A DNA stretch of 38,360 bases, from contig CANDBG010000022.1 of the NCBI GenBank assembly GCA_947382875.1, positions 1-38,360 on the forward strand, read 5' to 3'. The position numbers and the translations under genes are program-made. Below are positions 30,461 to 38,306 of the stretch, piece by piece; the first letter of the stretch is position 1; each line of letters starts with the position of its first letter. This DNA comes from an uncultured Oscillibacter sp. Lineage in GTDB: Bacteria > Bacillota > Clostridia > Oscillospirales > Oscillospiraceae. The notes under the pieces were generated by a model. The model searched no databases. It was not told where the DNA came from and saw nothing but the letters and a program-made list of their open reading frames with translations.

Positions 30461-31750
30461 GTGAAAAAACTCCTGGCGCTTCTGACCGCCCTTCTGATCA
30501 CCGTCAGCCTGACCGCCTGCTGGAACAGTCCGTCAAATGAGCCGGCAGACGAACGGCCTCCACAGGAGCCTGTGGAGCTGTCCCTCTGGACGTACCCCAT
30601 CGGAAACTGGGGCGACGCAACCACCGTCGCAAGCCTCATCGGGGATTTCAACCGGACTTTTCCGCATATCCGTCTGTCGGTGGAGCGTCTTGATTACAAC
30701 ACCGGAGACCAGCGAATCGAGGAGGCTATCGCCGCCGGCCAGGCCCCCGACCTGGTTCTGGAAGGCCCGGAACGTCTGGTTTCCAACTGGGGCGACCGGG
30801 GTCTCCTGGCAGACCTCAGCGACCTTTGGGAAAACGAACAGCACGCAGCGGAAATTTATGACTTTGTAAAAACCGCCTGCCGTCACAGCAATGGGGCGTA
30901 TTATGAATTTCCGCTTTGCATGAGTACACACTGCATGGCCATCAACTACGAACTCTTTGAAGCGGCGGGCGCGCTGCAATATCTGGACCTGGAAAACCGC
31001 ACCTGGACAACGGAGGGGTTTGTCAACGCCGTCAGCGCCCTTACAGCTTATGGTCAAACACAAGCCGCCGCCGTCTACTGCAACGGCAAAAGCGGCGATC
31101 AGGGGACGCGGGCGCTGGTAAACAATCTGTTCGGCGGCACGTTTACCAACCCCGAACACACGCAATACACCGTCAACAGCCCGGAAAATATCCGGGCGCT
31201 GGAGCTGCTGCGGGACCTGGAAGGCGTCCGCTTTGATCCGGAGCTGACCGCTACCGGGGAAATTGACCGTTTCTGTCAGGGCGAGCTGGCTATGACATTT
31301 TGCTGGAACGTCTCCTTTGAAATCCAGCAGACGCTGAAAAACCCGCAAAAAAATTTCGATATTCTTCCGATGGCGTTTCCGTCAGAGACAGGTGAGCCTC
31401 GCCTGGAAGGCGGTATCTGGGGGTTTGGCGTGTTCGATAACGGCGACGAGGCCCGGGTGGAGGCCGCCAAAACTTTCATCCGTTTTATGACAGACCAAAA
31501 TGGAAAATACCGCAAAGCGGTCCTCGCCTCCTCCTACTGGCCCGTACGGGACCTGCAGGACCTTTACGCCAACGATATGATTATGTCCGAATACAGTCTC
31601 TTCACTGCCTACATGGGCGATTACATTCAGATTACGCCCGGCTGGGTTGCAGCCCGGGAAGCGTGGTGGCAGATGCTGCAAAGCATCGCGGAGGGCATGG
31701 AGGTTCCTGCGGCGGCGGAAGCCTTTTCGCAAAAGGTTCACAGCAAATAA
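30461..31750 (+). CDS. Extracellular solute-binding lipoprotein (family 1, sugar type)
   Basis: A 429-residue lipoprotein with a signal peptide and lipobox LTAC (C20), then a family 1 solute-binding protein: ELSLWTYPIGNWGD at the mature start, AIAAGQAPDLVLEGPERLV, LCMSTHCMAINYELFEAAGA and a C-terminal GIWGFGVF...AKTFIRFMT segment. Such proteins normally feed sugar ABC importers, but no permease or ATPase gene is near. It starts with GTG 18 bp after the kinase stop, behind a purine-rich AAAGGGGGAAG site, so it is co-transcribed with the kinase and may present ligand to it. Confidence 0.9.
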   Translation: MKKLLALLTALLITVSLTACWNSPSNEPADERPPQEPVELSLWTYPIGNWGDATTVASLIGDFNRTFPHIRLSVERLDYNTGDQRIEEAIAAGQAPDLVLEGPERLVSNWGDRGLLADLSDLWENEQHAAEIYDFVKTACRHSNGAYYEFPLCMSTHCMAINYELFEAAGALQYLDLENRTWTTEGFVNAVSALTAYGQTQAAAVYCNGKSGDQGTRALVNNLFGGTFTNPEHTQYTVNSPENIRALELLRDLEGVRFDPELTATGEIDRFCQGELAMTFCWNVSFEIQQTLKNPQKNFDILPMAFPSETGEPRLEGGIWGFGVFDNGDEARVEAAKTFIRFMTDQNGKYRKAVLASSYWPVRDLQDLYANDMIMSEYSLFTAYMGDYIQITPGWVAAREAWWQMLQSIAEGMEVPAAAEAFSQKVHSK

Positions 31751-31755
31751 AACAG

Positions 31756-31786
31756 AAAAATCCTCCGGCAGAGCCGGAGGATTTTT
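31756..31786 (+). terminator. Terminator of the kinase-binding protein operon
   Basis: AAAAATCCTCCGGC (31756-31769) and GCCGGAGGATTTTT (31773-31786) form a perfect 14-bp stem with a 3-base loop and a T-run, a classical intrinsic terminator in both directions. Confidence 0.9.
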
Positions 31787-31798
31787 CTTGCGGCAGAA

Positions 31799-31828
31799 CG
31801 AAAGCCCCGGCAAAAGCCGGGGCTTTCG
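31799..31828. terminator. Second terminator hairpin between convergent genes
   Basis: CGAAAGCCCCGGC (31799-31811) and GCCGGGGCTTTCG (31816-31828) form a perfect 13-bp stem with a 4-base loop, 8 bp after the end of the minus-strand binding-protein gene. The tail (TTCTG on minus) is weak, but the first hairpin lies just beyond it. Confidence 0.7.
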
Positions 31829-31836
31829 TTTATGGA

Positions 31837-33057
31837 TTAGATCACGTTCAGAGTCACATTGCTCCATTCGGTGGTTTCCAGCTTGGAGAAATCGTTGTCC
31901 ACGGTGAAGGCGCCGGACTTCACGGAAGCCAGCAGTTCTTCATACTCGGCAACAGTGTAGTTCTCCAAAGACCAGGTATCCGTCGGCAGACCAACGGAAT
32001 CCTCTGCCGCGCCCAGAGAGGTGGGTACGCCGCCGATTTCGTCCCAGGAACCGTCGTAGACCTTCGCAACAGCCCACTGCACGGCGTCAGCCAGGCCCTT
32101 CATGGCGGAAGTCACAACCGCGTCAGACTGGCTGGACTGGTCCACGTCCACGCCTACCATATAGGCGTCATTGGCGGAAGCCGCCGCCGCGATGGACTGG
32201 AACATCGCACCGCCGCAGGCAAAGATGATCTCCGTGCCGCTCTGATACCAGCCGTTCGCCATGGTCTGAAGCTCGGGAGAAGCGGAGAAGGTGGAGCCAT
32301 ACTGCCAGCTGTAATTGATGCTGACATCCACGCCCATTTCCGCCGCCGCTGCGTCAGCGCCCTGCACGAAGCCGTAGCCGTAACGGCAGCAGGCGTCGTT
32401 GGTGCCGCCGCCGCCGCCGGAGAAGCCCAGTTTCGTGAAGCCGTCCCGGACAATGGCATAACCTGCGAAGTAGCCGCACTGTTCTTCCTTGAAGGCAATC
32501 GGAGCCACGTTGGTGAGGTTGTTGCCGTCCGCGTCAGACAGCGGATAGCCGTCGATGAAGACGAACTTCACATCGGGGAATTCGCTGGCGGCACGCTTCA
32601 GCGCGCCTTCCTGCATGAAGCCTGCGCAGACGACGACGGTCGCACCGGAATCAACGGCGGCCTTCATGGCGTCATAACGGTCATCATCCGTCGCCTCGGT
32701 GGCGTTGGCGGGCTGATAATACTTGTAGGAAAGACCATTCGCGTTTGCATAGAGCTTCACGCCGTCAAACGTGCCCTGATTGAAGGACTTGTCCTTCAGC
32801 TGGCCCACGTCGGTGACGAAAGCCACTTCATACTTGCCGTCGGCGGAGGTCATGGTGTCTTCAATGTCGTCGGCGGAGGCCGCAGCGGGCGTCTGCGTGT
32901 CCTCGGGGGGCTGCTCATCGCCGCCGGCGGGTTCCTGGGTGTCACCCTGCTGGGTATCGCCGCCCTGCTGGGTGTCGCCGCTGGTGTCGCCGCCGCCGCA
33001 CGCGGCCAGAGACAGAACCAGCATCATAGCCATGAGCATTGCAAGAAACTTCTTCAT
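31837..33057 (-). CDS. BMP/Med family nucleoside-type substrate-binding lipoprotein
   Basis: The 406-residue product has a signal peptide with lipobox LAAC (C20), a Gly/Asp/Thr/Gln-rich linker with DTQQG repeats (21-65), and a Bmp/PnrA domain: VAFVTDVGQLKDKSFNQGTF, then VVVCAGFMQEGAL, VKFVFIDGYPL and GGGGGTNDACCRYGYGFVQG. PnrA and related proteins bind purine nucleosides. It lies 149 bp downstream of deoD on the same strand, which supports nucleoside capture feeding DeoD and DeoC. It has its own promoter. No permease gene is in the window. Confidence 0.9.
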   Translation of the reverse strand: MKKFLAMLMAMMLVLSLAACGGGDTSGDTQQGGDTQQGDTQEPAGGDEQPPEDTQTPAAASADDIEDTMTSADGKYEVAFVTDVGQLKDKSFNQGTFDGVKLYANANGLSYKYYQPANATEATDDDRYDAMKAAVDSGATVVVCAGFMQEGALKRAASEFPDVKFVFIDGYPLSDADGNNLTNVAPIAFKEEQCGYFAGYAIVRDGFTKLGFSGGGGGTNDACCRYGYGFVQGADAAAAEMGVDVSINYSWQYGSTFSASPELQTMANGWYQSGTEIIFACGGAMFQSIAAAASANDAYMVGVDVDQSSQSDAVVTSAMKGLADAVQWAVAKVYDGSWDEIGGVPTSLGAAEDSVGLPTDTWSLENYTVAEYEELLASVKSGAFTVDNDFSKLETTEWSNVTLNVI

Positions 33058-33085
33058 GTACGTTTTACCTTCCTTTCGTAATTGC

Positions 33086-33101
33086 GGTCCCGAAAGGGAC
33101 C
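33086..33101 (-). other. Short hairpin in the leader of the BMP-type gene
   Basis: GGTCCC (33086-33091) and GGGACC (33096-33101) form a perfect 6-bp stem with a 4-base loop, 28 bp before the start codon. A second small GTCC/GGAC hairpin lies just upstream in the transcript. No known riboswitch pattern was recognised. Confidence 0.4.
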
Positions 33102-33123
33102 TTTGTCCACAGGGACTGCGCTC

Positions 33124-33152
33124 ATTATAACAGCTTGTCCCGTCAATTTCAA
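33124..33152 (-). promoter_or_regulatory. Promoter of the BMP-type binding protein gene
   Basis: On the minus strand TTGAAA (33147-33152), a 17-bp spacer and TATAAT (33124-33129) give a near-consensus sigma-A promoter, so the gene can be expressed apart from deoC-deoD. Confidence 0.7.
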
Positions 33153-33206
33153 CGGGAATTCCACAATTTTACGGTTTGTTTTCTTTTTCCAGTCCGCCAA
33201 AGTCCC

Positions 33207-33920
33207 TCAACGGGCCATTTCCAGCGCGGTTTCCAGCGCAATTTCCATCATTTGTGTAAAGCTGGTCTGACGGTCCGCCGCGGGCAGCTCCTCGCCGGTG
33301 ACAAGGCTGTCGGAGATGGTACAGATGGTCAGCGCCCGCTTTCCGGCCTCAGCCGCGTTGCAGTACAGCGCCGCCGATTCCATCTCTACCGCCAGTACGC
33401 CCATCTTGCCCCAATCCAGGGTATCGTTCGCCTTGTTATAGAAAATATCCGACGAAAGCAGGTTCCCCACCGGCGGTTCCACACCCAGGCGGCGGGCTAC
33501 GGCAACAGCCGTTTCCAGCAGCTTGTAATCGGCAATCGGGGCGAAGGTCCCGGGCAGTCCGAACTGGTGGGCATAACGGGAATCCGTACAGGCCCCCTGG
33601 CCCATGACCACATCCCGGAGCTTGAGCTTCGGAGAAATGGCCCCGGCGCTGCCGATGCGCATGATGTTCTCCACATCATACATATGGAACAGCTCGTGTG
33701 AATAAATGCCGATGCTGGGCATTCCCATGCCGGAGGCCATGACGGACACCGGCGTTCCCTTGTAACTGCCGGTATAGCCGTGAATTCCCCGGACGTTGTT
33801 CACCAGCTTGGCGTCTTCAAGAAACGTTTCCGCAATGAATTTTGCCCGCAGCGGGTCGCCGGGCATCAGTACGGTTTTTGCAAATGCGCCCTTCGGAGCT
33901 TCATTATGAGGCGTTCCCAT
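33207..33920 (-). CDS. deoD: Purine nucleoside phosphorylase DeoD
   Basis: DeoD splits purine (deoxy)nucleosides with phosphate to base and (deoxy)ribose 1-phosphate. The 237-residue product is the hexameric bacterial type: MGTPHNEAPKGAFAKTVLMP, the phosphate-site GDPLRAK, MRIGSAGAI, and the catalytic region AVEMESAALY and ISDSLVTGE. Its length is normal. It starts 3 bp after the deoC stop with GGAGGGATG upstream, so the two genes form a coupled unit. Confidence 0.97.
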   Translation of the reverse strand: MGTPHNEAPKGAFAKTVLMPGDPLRAKFIAETFLEDAKLVNNVRGIHGYTGSYKGTPVSVMASGMGMPSIGIYSHELFHMYDVENIMRIGSAGAISPKLKLRDVVMGQGACTDSRYAHQFGLPGTFAPIADYKLLETAVAVARRLGVEPPVGNLLSSDIFYNKANDTLDWGKMGVLAVEMESAALYCNAAEAGKRALTICTISDSLVTGEELPAADRQTSFTQMMEIALETALEMAR

Positions 33921-33923
33921 CGT

Positions 33924-34589
33924 TCATCCCTCCATGGCCTTGACGGCCTTCACAACCCGGCTGGTGCCCAGACGGCTTGCCCCCAGGTTGATAAAATCCT
34001 CTGCGTCCTTCAGGTCGGCAATGCCGCCCGCCGCTTTGATCTTCACGTCCGGTCCCACGTGTTTTGCAAACAGCGCCACATCTTCACGCGTAGCCCCGCC
34101 GCCGCCGAAGCCGGTGGACGTTTTGATGTAGTCCGCGCCGGAGGCCGTGACGATTTCGCACATCTTGATTTTTTCCTCCTCCGTGAGGAAGCAGGTTTCG
34201 ATAATCACTTTCAGGAGTTTGCCCTTGCAGGCGTCCTTGATGGCCTTGATCTCCGCAAGAACATCGTCCCAGCGTTTGTCCTTTACCCAGCCGACGTTGA
34301 TCACCATATCCACCTCGTCCGCGCCGTTGTCCACGGCGTCGGAGGCCATAAAACATTTTGCGGCGGTGGTGTCGTAGCCGTTGGGGAAGCCGATGACCGT
34401 ACAAACCGCCAGTTTTCCGTTCAGGTACTCCGCCGCCTGTTTGACGTAGCTGGCTGGAATGCAGACGCTGGCGCAGCTGTATTTCACGCCGTCGTCGCAC
34501 AGGGCGCGGATTTCCTCCCACGTGGCGGTTTGCGCCAGAAGCGTATGGTCGCATTTTCCGAGAATTTCTTTCAGTTCCATTTTGAACAT
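33924..34589 (-). CDS. deoC: Deoxyribose-phosphate aldolase DeoC
   Basis: DeoC cleaves 2-deoxyribose 5-phosphate to acetaldehyde and glyceraldehyde 3-phosphate, the end of deoxynucleoside breakdown. The 221-residue product has [47 protein letters not shown], the Schiff-base lysine in [10 protein letters not shown], and [16 protein letters not shown]. Start ATG 34589 or 34580: AAGGAAAGG favours the former weakly. A phosphopentomutase (deoB) gene, needed between DeoD and DeoC, is not in the window. Confidence 0.95.
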   Translation of the reverse strand: MFKMELKEILGKCDHTLLAQTATWEEIRALCDDGVKYSCASVCIPASYVKQAAEYLNGKLAVCTVIGFPNGYDTTAAKCFMASDAVDNGADEVDMVINVGWVKDKRWDDVLAEIKAIKDACKGKLLKVIIETCFLTEEEKIKMCEIVTASGADYIKTSTGFGGGGATREDVALFAKHVGPDVKIKAAGGIADLKDAEDFINLGASRLGTSRVVKAVKAMEG

Positions 34590-34672
34590 ACTTCCTTTCC
34601 TTGGTAAACTCAGACGCCAGAATTCCACGGTCTGCCAGCGGCTGGAATCCGCCTTCATGGGCGGTCATGGCT

Positions 34673-34701
34673 ATTGTACCAAACTTTTCCGCCGCTGTCC
34701 A
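34673..34701 (-). promoter_or_regulatory. Promoter of deoC-deoD
   Basis: On the minus strand TGGACA (34696-34701), a 17-bp spacer and TACAAT (34673-34678), each matching five of six bases. It lies 84 bp before the deoC start. A small CCGCC/GGCGG hairpin (34649-34664) lies at the start of the leader. Confidence 0.65.
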
Positions 34702-34712
34702 GTGCCGCCCCC

Positions 34713-34741
34713 TTGCAATCGGTGGAAAAGCGTGCTAAAAT
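34713..34741 (+). promoter_or_regulatory. Promoter of the exported protease gene
   Basis: TTGCAA (34713-34718), a 17-bp spacer and TAAAAT (34736-34741) with an extended TG (34733-34734). It is divergent from the deoC promoter; the two -35 boxes are 11 bp apart. Confidence 0.6.
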
Positions 34742-34774
34742 AACGGCATTATTTCTAGTTTTGGAGGCTTCTAC

Positions 34775-36001
34775 ATGAAAAAGAGATTGACTGCAATGTT
34801 CTGCGCCTTGCTTCTGCTGTTCTCGGCGCTGCCCGCCGCCTCCGCGCTGGAGGGCGAAGGAAGCCGGGCGGCCGACCTGCTGGCGGCGCTGAATCTGATG
34901 GACGAAGCGAAGGATTACGCCCTCGGCAAACCCGCCGCCCGGTCCCAGTCCACCGCCCTGCTGGTCCAGCTCTCCGGCGGCAACCCCAGTGACCACAGCA
35001 CTTTGGATTATGCCATGGAGAAAGGCTGGATTACGTCGGCCAGCGGGCAGAAAGAAGCGGTTACGGCTGATGAATTCTGCGCGTCCCTGTTCCGGCTTCT
35101 GGGCTACGATGACACAAAGTTCCCCGTGGAAACGGCTGCCACCTATGCACGTCACATCGGCATGATCTCCAAGACCTATCAGGGCGAGCTTACCCGCGGC
35201 GATCTGTTTCAAATTGTCCGGGACGTTCTGACGTTCCCCGCGCCCGACGAATCTACGCTCATTCAAAAGCTGATTGACAAGGACTTCTGCACCCAGGCGA
35301 CGGCGAATGCGCTTGGTCTGTTTAACAAGGAGCTGACTGCCCGGCAGGTCGCCGACCGTTATATGTCGGCGGTCTTCTGCATTCGGTCTTACGACAGCAA
35401 ATCGGATTTCAAGGAAGAGAAGGTTTCCGGCGAAGCGAGCGGCTTCTTCATCACTGCCGACGGCCTGGCCGTAACGAACCATCACGCCATTGACACCGCC
35501 GTAATCGCCACCGCCACGCTGGTTACTGGCGAAACGTACTCCATTGAGCGCGTCCTGTATTACGACGCAGACATTGATATCGCGCTTGTACGTGTGAACC
35601 AAACGTCTGTGGACGGCGATATCACCCCCGCTTTTGCCACGCTGGACATTGCCGGTTCAGAGGACCTTCGCCCCGGCGACGTGGTGTATACGCTGGGAAA
35701 TCCTCTGGGCTTAGGTCTGGCGGTCAGCAGCGGCATTGTCAGCGACACAAACCGTGACGTGGAGAGCTACGCCCTGCCGATGGTGATGAACACCGCGGAC
35801 ATCTCCCAGGGCAGCAGCGGCGGCGCGCTGATGAATGTTTACGGACGTGTAACCGGCGTCACCTCCGGCGCGTATACATACGGTAATAATATGTATTTGG
35901 CCGTTCCGGTGGAAGTGATTCTCGACGTTGACTGGACCATCAAAGGGCAGACCTTAGCCGAGGCCACCGCTGAATTTAAGGAAAGCAAAACGGAGTCTTA
36001 A
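34775..36001 (+). CDS. Exported trypsin-like serine protease with SLH-like N-terminal region
   Basis: The 408-residue product has a Sec signal peptide (1-24, ending ASA-LEG), a helical N-terminal region (25-195) resembling degenerate S-layer-homology motifs (ALNLMDEAKDYALGKPAARS; LGYDDTKFPVETAATYARHI), and an HtrA-like protease domain (200-395). The triad is visible: H237 (VTNHHAID), D268 (DIDIALVRV) and S348 (QGSSGGAL). No PDZ domain follows. GGAGG lies before the ATG and a strong terminator after the stop, so it is monocistronic. It probably acts at the cell envelope. Confidence 0.88.
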   Translation: MKKRLTAMFCALLLLFSALPAASALEGEGSRAADLLAALNLMDEAKDYALGKPAARSQSTALLVQLSGGNPSDHSTLDYAMEKGWITSASGQKEAVTADEFCASLFRLLGYDDTKFPVETAATYARHIGMISKTYQGELTRGDLFQIVRDVLTFPAPDESTLIQKLIDKDFCTQATANALGLFNKELTARQVADRYMSAVFCIRSYDSKSDFKEEKVSGEASGFFITADGLAVTNHHAIDTAVIATATLVTGETYSIERVLYYDADIDIALVRVNQTSVDGDITPAFATLDIAGSEDLRPGDVVYTLGNPLGLGLAVSSGIVSDTNRDVESYALPMVMNTADISQGSSGGALMNVYGRVTGVTSGAYTYGNNMYLAVPVEVILDVDWTIKGQTLAEATAEFKESKTES

Positions 36002-36017
36002 GCAATCACACTTCTGC

Positions 36018-36050
36018 AAAAAGTCCCTTCCGGGACTTTTTGTCTTTTTT
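36018..36050 (+). terminator. Terminator of the protease gene
   Basis: AAAAAGTCCC (36018-36027) pairs with GGGACTTTTT (36032-36041), followed by GTCTTTTTT, 17 bp after the stop codon. Confidence 0.85.
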
Positions 36051-36129
36051 ACATCAAAGCTGCACAAAACCATGCGGCTTTCTCTGAAAAGCAACGTTTT
36101 ATTTTGTTTTTCAGAAAGGAAGAATTCAA

Positions 36130-36384
36130 ATGAATCAAATGCAGACCTGCAAACTGAACCAATGGGAGAAATCTGACCGCTTTCAGATGGAGGATTTTGA
36201 TAACGACAATTCCCGTCTGGAAGCCGCCCTGGACGCGCTGCAAACCACGATCATCATGCTGGCGGAAGAACGGAAAGCGTTCACGCTGAAAACCGGGACG
36301 CGCCCGCTAAAAGCATCATGCCCGGCTCGCTTCTGCGGATCTATCGTGTTTTTTAAGGTTGTTTTTCGACTTCTGTCGTGGTAA
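36130..36384 (+). pseudogene. Probable truncated gene (phage-tail-like N-terminus)
   Basis: An 84-codon frame with AAAGGAAG before the ATG. Residues 8-36 (KLNQWEKSDRFQMEDFDNDN and following) resemble the N-terminus of hypothetical, partly phage-tail-associated proteins of Clostridia that start LNQWE.sDRI..EDFN.DN. After about residue 45 the sequence loses that character and ends in a Cys/Phe-rich tail (RFCGSIVFFKVVFRLLSW). The promoter of the next gene overlaps the end of the frame, which suggests the tail is not functional coding sequence. A remnant is most likely; a short functional protein cannot be excluded. Confidence 0.45.
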
Positions 36385-36387
36385 AAT
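36359..36387 (+). promoter_or_regulatory. Promoter of the 220-residue protein gene
   Basis: TTGTTT (36359-36364), a 17-bp spacer and TAAAAT (36382-36387) lie 53 bp before the ATG at 36441. Confidence 0.5.
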
Positions 36388-36440
36388 AGCCGTCAGGCAA
36401 TTGCACAGGCAAACGGTCTGTGCGGTATTGGAGGTTCTAT

Positions 36441-37103
36441 ATGCTGAAAGTCACACGATTGAAAAATTTATATGAAGGTCCTCTCCCGCCCATGGTGCTG
36501 ACAGACTATGAGGCAATGTCGAAATTTTTGAGCAGCGGAGCGCAGCGCTGCAAGGCGTCCGGCCGGAATTTTGATTTGTTTCTGGACTGGGCGATTCACG
36601 CGCTCTTAGCGAGTCTCACTGCCGACAGCGCTTCCCGGATTTTTCTGCCCAAGACCAAAACCGGGCCGTTTGAGTTGGACGATCTGATACCGATTTCGGG
36701 TCTTCAGCCTTCGGGAAAAAAGCGGATTCAGCTTCAGGAAGTGAGTTTGATTGCCCCGGTTTGGAACAACAGCGATTTGGAATCGGCACTGGAGGCGTTT
36801 TATGACAGCGGCTTTGCCGATGTGAAGCTGGAGCAGGCTTTCGGCGGCGTTTACATTGAGGAGCTGCGTCTGGCGATCATTGATTCTCCGGTGGACGTAA
36901 GCGTTCCCTATGTTCTGCGGACATGGAACCGCGGCAGTCTGGAGCTGGACATGTTCAAGCTGAAGGATTTGGAACCTCAGCTCAGCACGGACGGCGACAA
37001 CTGGTACTATCAGGAAGACGGCGAAGAAATCACGGAACCGGTACTGGAGCCTCGCATGGCGGCCCTGTATAACTGCGCCCTCCGCCGCTACAACAGCGTC
37101 TGA
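36441..37103 (+). CDS. Hypothetical protein, 220 residues
   Basis: A soluble protein with no signal peptide or membrane segment that I cannot assign. It begins MLKVTRLKNLYEGPLPPMVL, has an alpha-helical part (35-70) and an acidic C-terminal half with several Trp and Tyr (DGDNWYYQEDGEEITEP). GGAGG about 7 bp before ATG 36441 defines the start. Base composition is close to the neighbours. It has its own promoter and is followed by a perfect palindrome. Possibly a domain common in accessory regions; no function proposed. Confidence 0.7.
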   Translation: MLKVTRLKNLYEGPLPPMVLTDYEAMSKFLSSGAQRCKASGRNFDLFLDWAIHALLASLTADSASRIFLPKTKTGPFELDDLIPISGLQPSGKKRIQLQEVSLIAPVWNNSDLESALEAFYDSGFADVKLEQAFGGVYIEELRLAIIDSPVDVSVPYVLRTWNRGSLELDMFKLKDLEPQLSTDGDNWYYQEDGEEITEPVLEPRMAALYNCALRRYNSV

Positions 37104-37133
37104 CTTACTTTTCTTTCGTGAAAGAAAAGTAAG
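37104..37133. repeat. Perfect 14-bp palindrome (REP-like / terminator)
   Basis: CTTACTTTTCTTTC (37104-37117) and GAAAGAAAAGTAAG (37120-37133) are separated by GT and start right after the stop codon of the 220-residue gene; the sequence continues CAAAAGAAAGC. Similar TTACTTTTC...GAAAAGTAAGCAAAAGAAAG sequences recur in many bacterial genomes as dispersed repeats (from memory). It can also act as a bidirectional transcript-end hairpin. Confidence 0.6.
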
Positions 37134-37247
37134 CAAAAGAAAGCAAACTCGCCGCGAATCCGGCGCTTGAAATGGATACAGCGTTTTTTTTCTCCCTTTT
37201 TGAATTGTGTGTCCACGAAAAGCTGCATTTATGTTAAGGAGGATGAA

Positions 37248-37517
37248 ATGATAATCTTGAACATCCTTCAGGGGCTTTCTTTTTCTGCAGGCGAAAAAAT
37301 GTTGCTGGAAGAAGGTTATATTGAAGAAGAATGTATTGAAAAAGACGATAATACATATGACAGGATATTTCTTTATCCATATCGCTTATATGATATGCAG
37401 GGAAAGCAGATTGATTGTATTTATTTTGCTGAATATTGTAATTATGTAATTGATGGTGAATATATCGATGATAGAATGATTTATGAACCGGTAAAATCAG
37501 AATGGATAAAGAGATAG
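37248..37517 (+). CDS. Small AT-rich hypothetical protein
   Basis: An 89-residue acidic protein rich in Tyr, Ile and Glu (DRIFLYPYRLYDMQGKQIDC, then YCNYVIDGEYIDDRM). A strong AAGGAGG site stands before ATG 37248; the frame extends upstream to 37167 without a ribosome site. Its base composition is strikingly AT-rich compared with every other gene here, and codon use differs (ATA, AGA, TAT, GAA), which suggests recent acquisition. I recognise no family. It resembles small immunity- or antitoxin-type proteins in size and charge only. Confidence 0.65.
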   Translation: MIILNILQGLSFSAGEKMLLEEGYIEEECIEKDDNTYDRIFLYPYRLYDMQGKQIDCIYFAEYCNYVIDGEYIDDRMIYEPVKSEWIKR

Positions 37518-37635
37518 CGTTTTACACATTCGTGTTTGAAGAATGAATCATATGTAAGAATATGCATTGTATTTCAGATTTTAAGCAGCGGGAACATTTT
37601 TACGAAAAGGGAGTTATTTTTTGGAGGGAAACACA

Positions 37636-38256
37636 ATGACGGAACAAGAACGGATGCTTGCCGGAAAACTTTATTTTCCCGGAGACGAAACTTTGGCGAT
37701 GGCCCGCGGACGTGCCCACGAGCTCTGCTGGAAGTATAATAACACACATCCCAACGCGTGGGACGAACGCGACGTTATTCTGAAACAGCTTTTGGGTTCC
37801 ATGGGGAAAGACTGTTACATAGAGCCGACGTTCCGCTGTGACTACGGCACGCAAATTCATCTTGGCGATAATTTTTACGCAAATTACGACTGCATTTTTT
37901 TGGATGTTGCGCCAATTACGATAGGCAGCCGCGCCTATTTTGCGCCGCGGGTTTGTCTCTACACCGCCGGACATCCCACGGTTCCCGAGGTTCGTAACCT
38001 GGACCTGGAATTCGGTCTTCCGATTACCATTGGAGATAACGTCTGGATTGGTGGGAATTCCGTTGTTCTTCCGGGCGTGACCATCGGCAGCAATACGATC
38101 ATTGCCGCCGGTTCCATCGTTGCGAAGGATATTCCTTCCGGCGTCATTGCAGGCGGCAACCCCTGCCGGGCGCTTCGGTCCCTGAACGACGACGACCGTG
38201 CCAAGTGGGAAGCCCAGCGGTTGGAATACGAACAGGACCGGCACTCCGGACACTAA
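37636..38256 (+). CDS. maa: Maltose/galactoside-type O-acetyltransferase
   Basis: A 206-residue left-handed beta-helix (hexapeptide) acetyltransferase that transfers acetyl from acetyl-CoA to sugars. The N-terminal Maa/LacA cap is at residues about 1-55 (EQERMLAGKLYFPGDETLA), followed by IEPTFRCDYGTQIHLGDNFY, the catalytic histidine region YTAGHP and the hexapeptide run IGDNVWIGGNSVVLPGVTIG, ending at GNPCRALR. GGAGGG lies before ATG 37636. A strong terminator follows. Maltose versus galactoside specificity cannot be told from sequence. Confidence 0.92.
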   Translation: MTEQERMLAGKLYFPGDETLAMARGRAHELCWKYNNTHPNAWDERDVILKQLLGSMGKDCYIEPTFRCDYGTQIHLGDNFYANYDCIFLDVAPITIGSRAYFAPRVCLYTAGHPTVPEVRNLDLEFGLPITIGDNVWIGGNSVVLPGVTIGSNTIIAAGSIVAKDIPSGVIAGGNPCRALRSLNDDDRAKWEAQRLEYEQDRHSGH

Positions 38257-38263
38257 AAAGGAC

Positions 38264-38306
38264 ACTCCCTCTATGAGACGCCAGAGCGTTTCATAGAGGG
38301 AGTTTT
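38264..38306 (+). terminator. Terminator of the acetyltransferase gene
   Basis: ACTCCCTCTATGA (38264-38276) pairs with TCATAGAGGGAGT (38291-38303); the inner ACGC/GCGT and one G-T pair extend the stem to about 18 bp around a CAGA loop, and TTTT follows. It starts 7 bp after the stop codon. The last 54 bp of the window show no further gene. Confidence 0.88.

Noticed and set aside
31663-33081. Plus-strand open frame of 472 codons across the BMP-type gene
   Set aside because: It overlaps the lipoprotein gene on the opposite strand, which has a signal peptide, promoter and family motifs.
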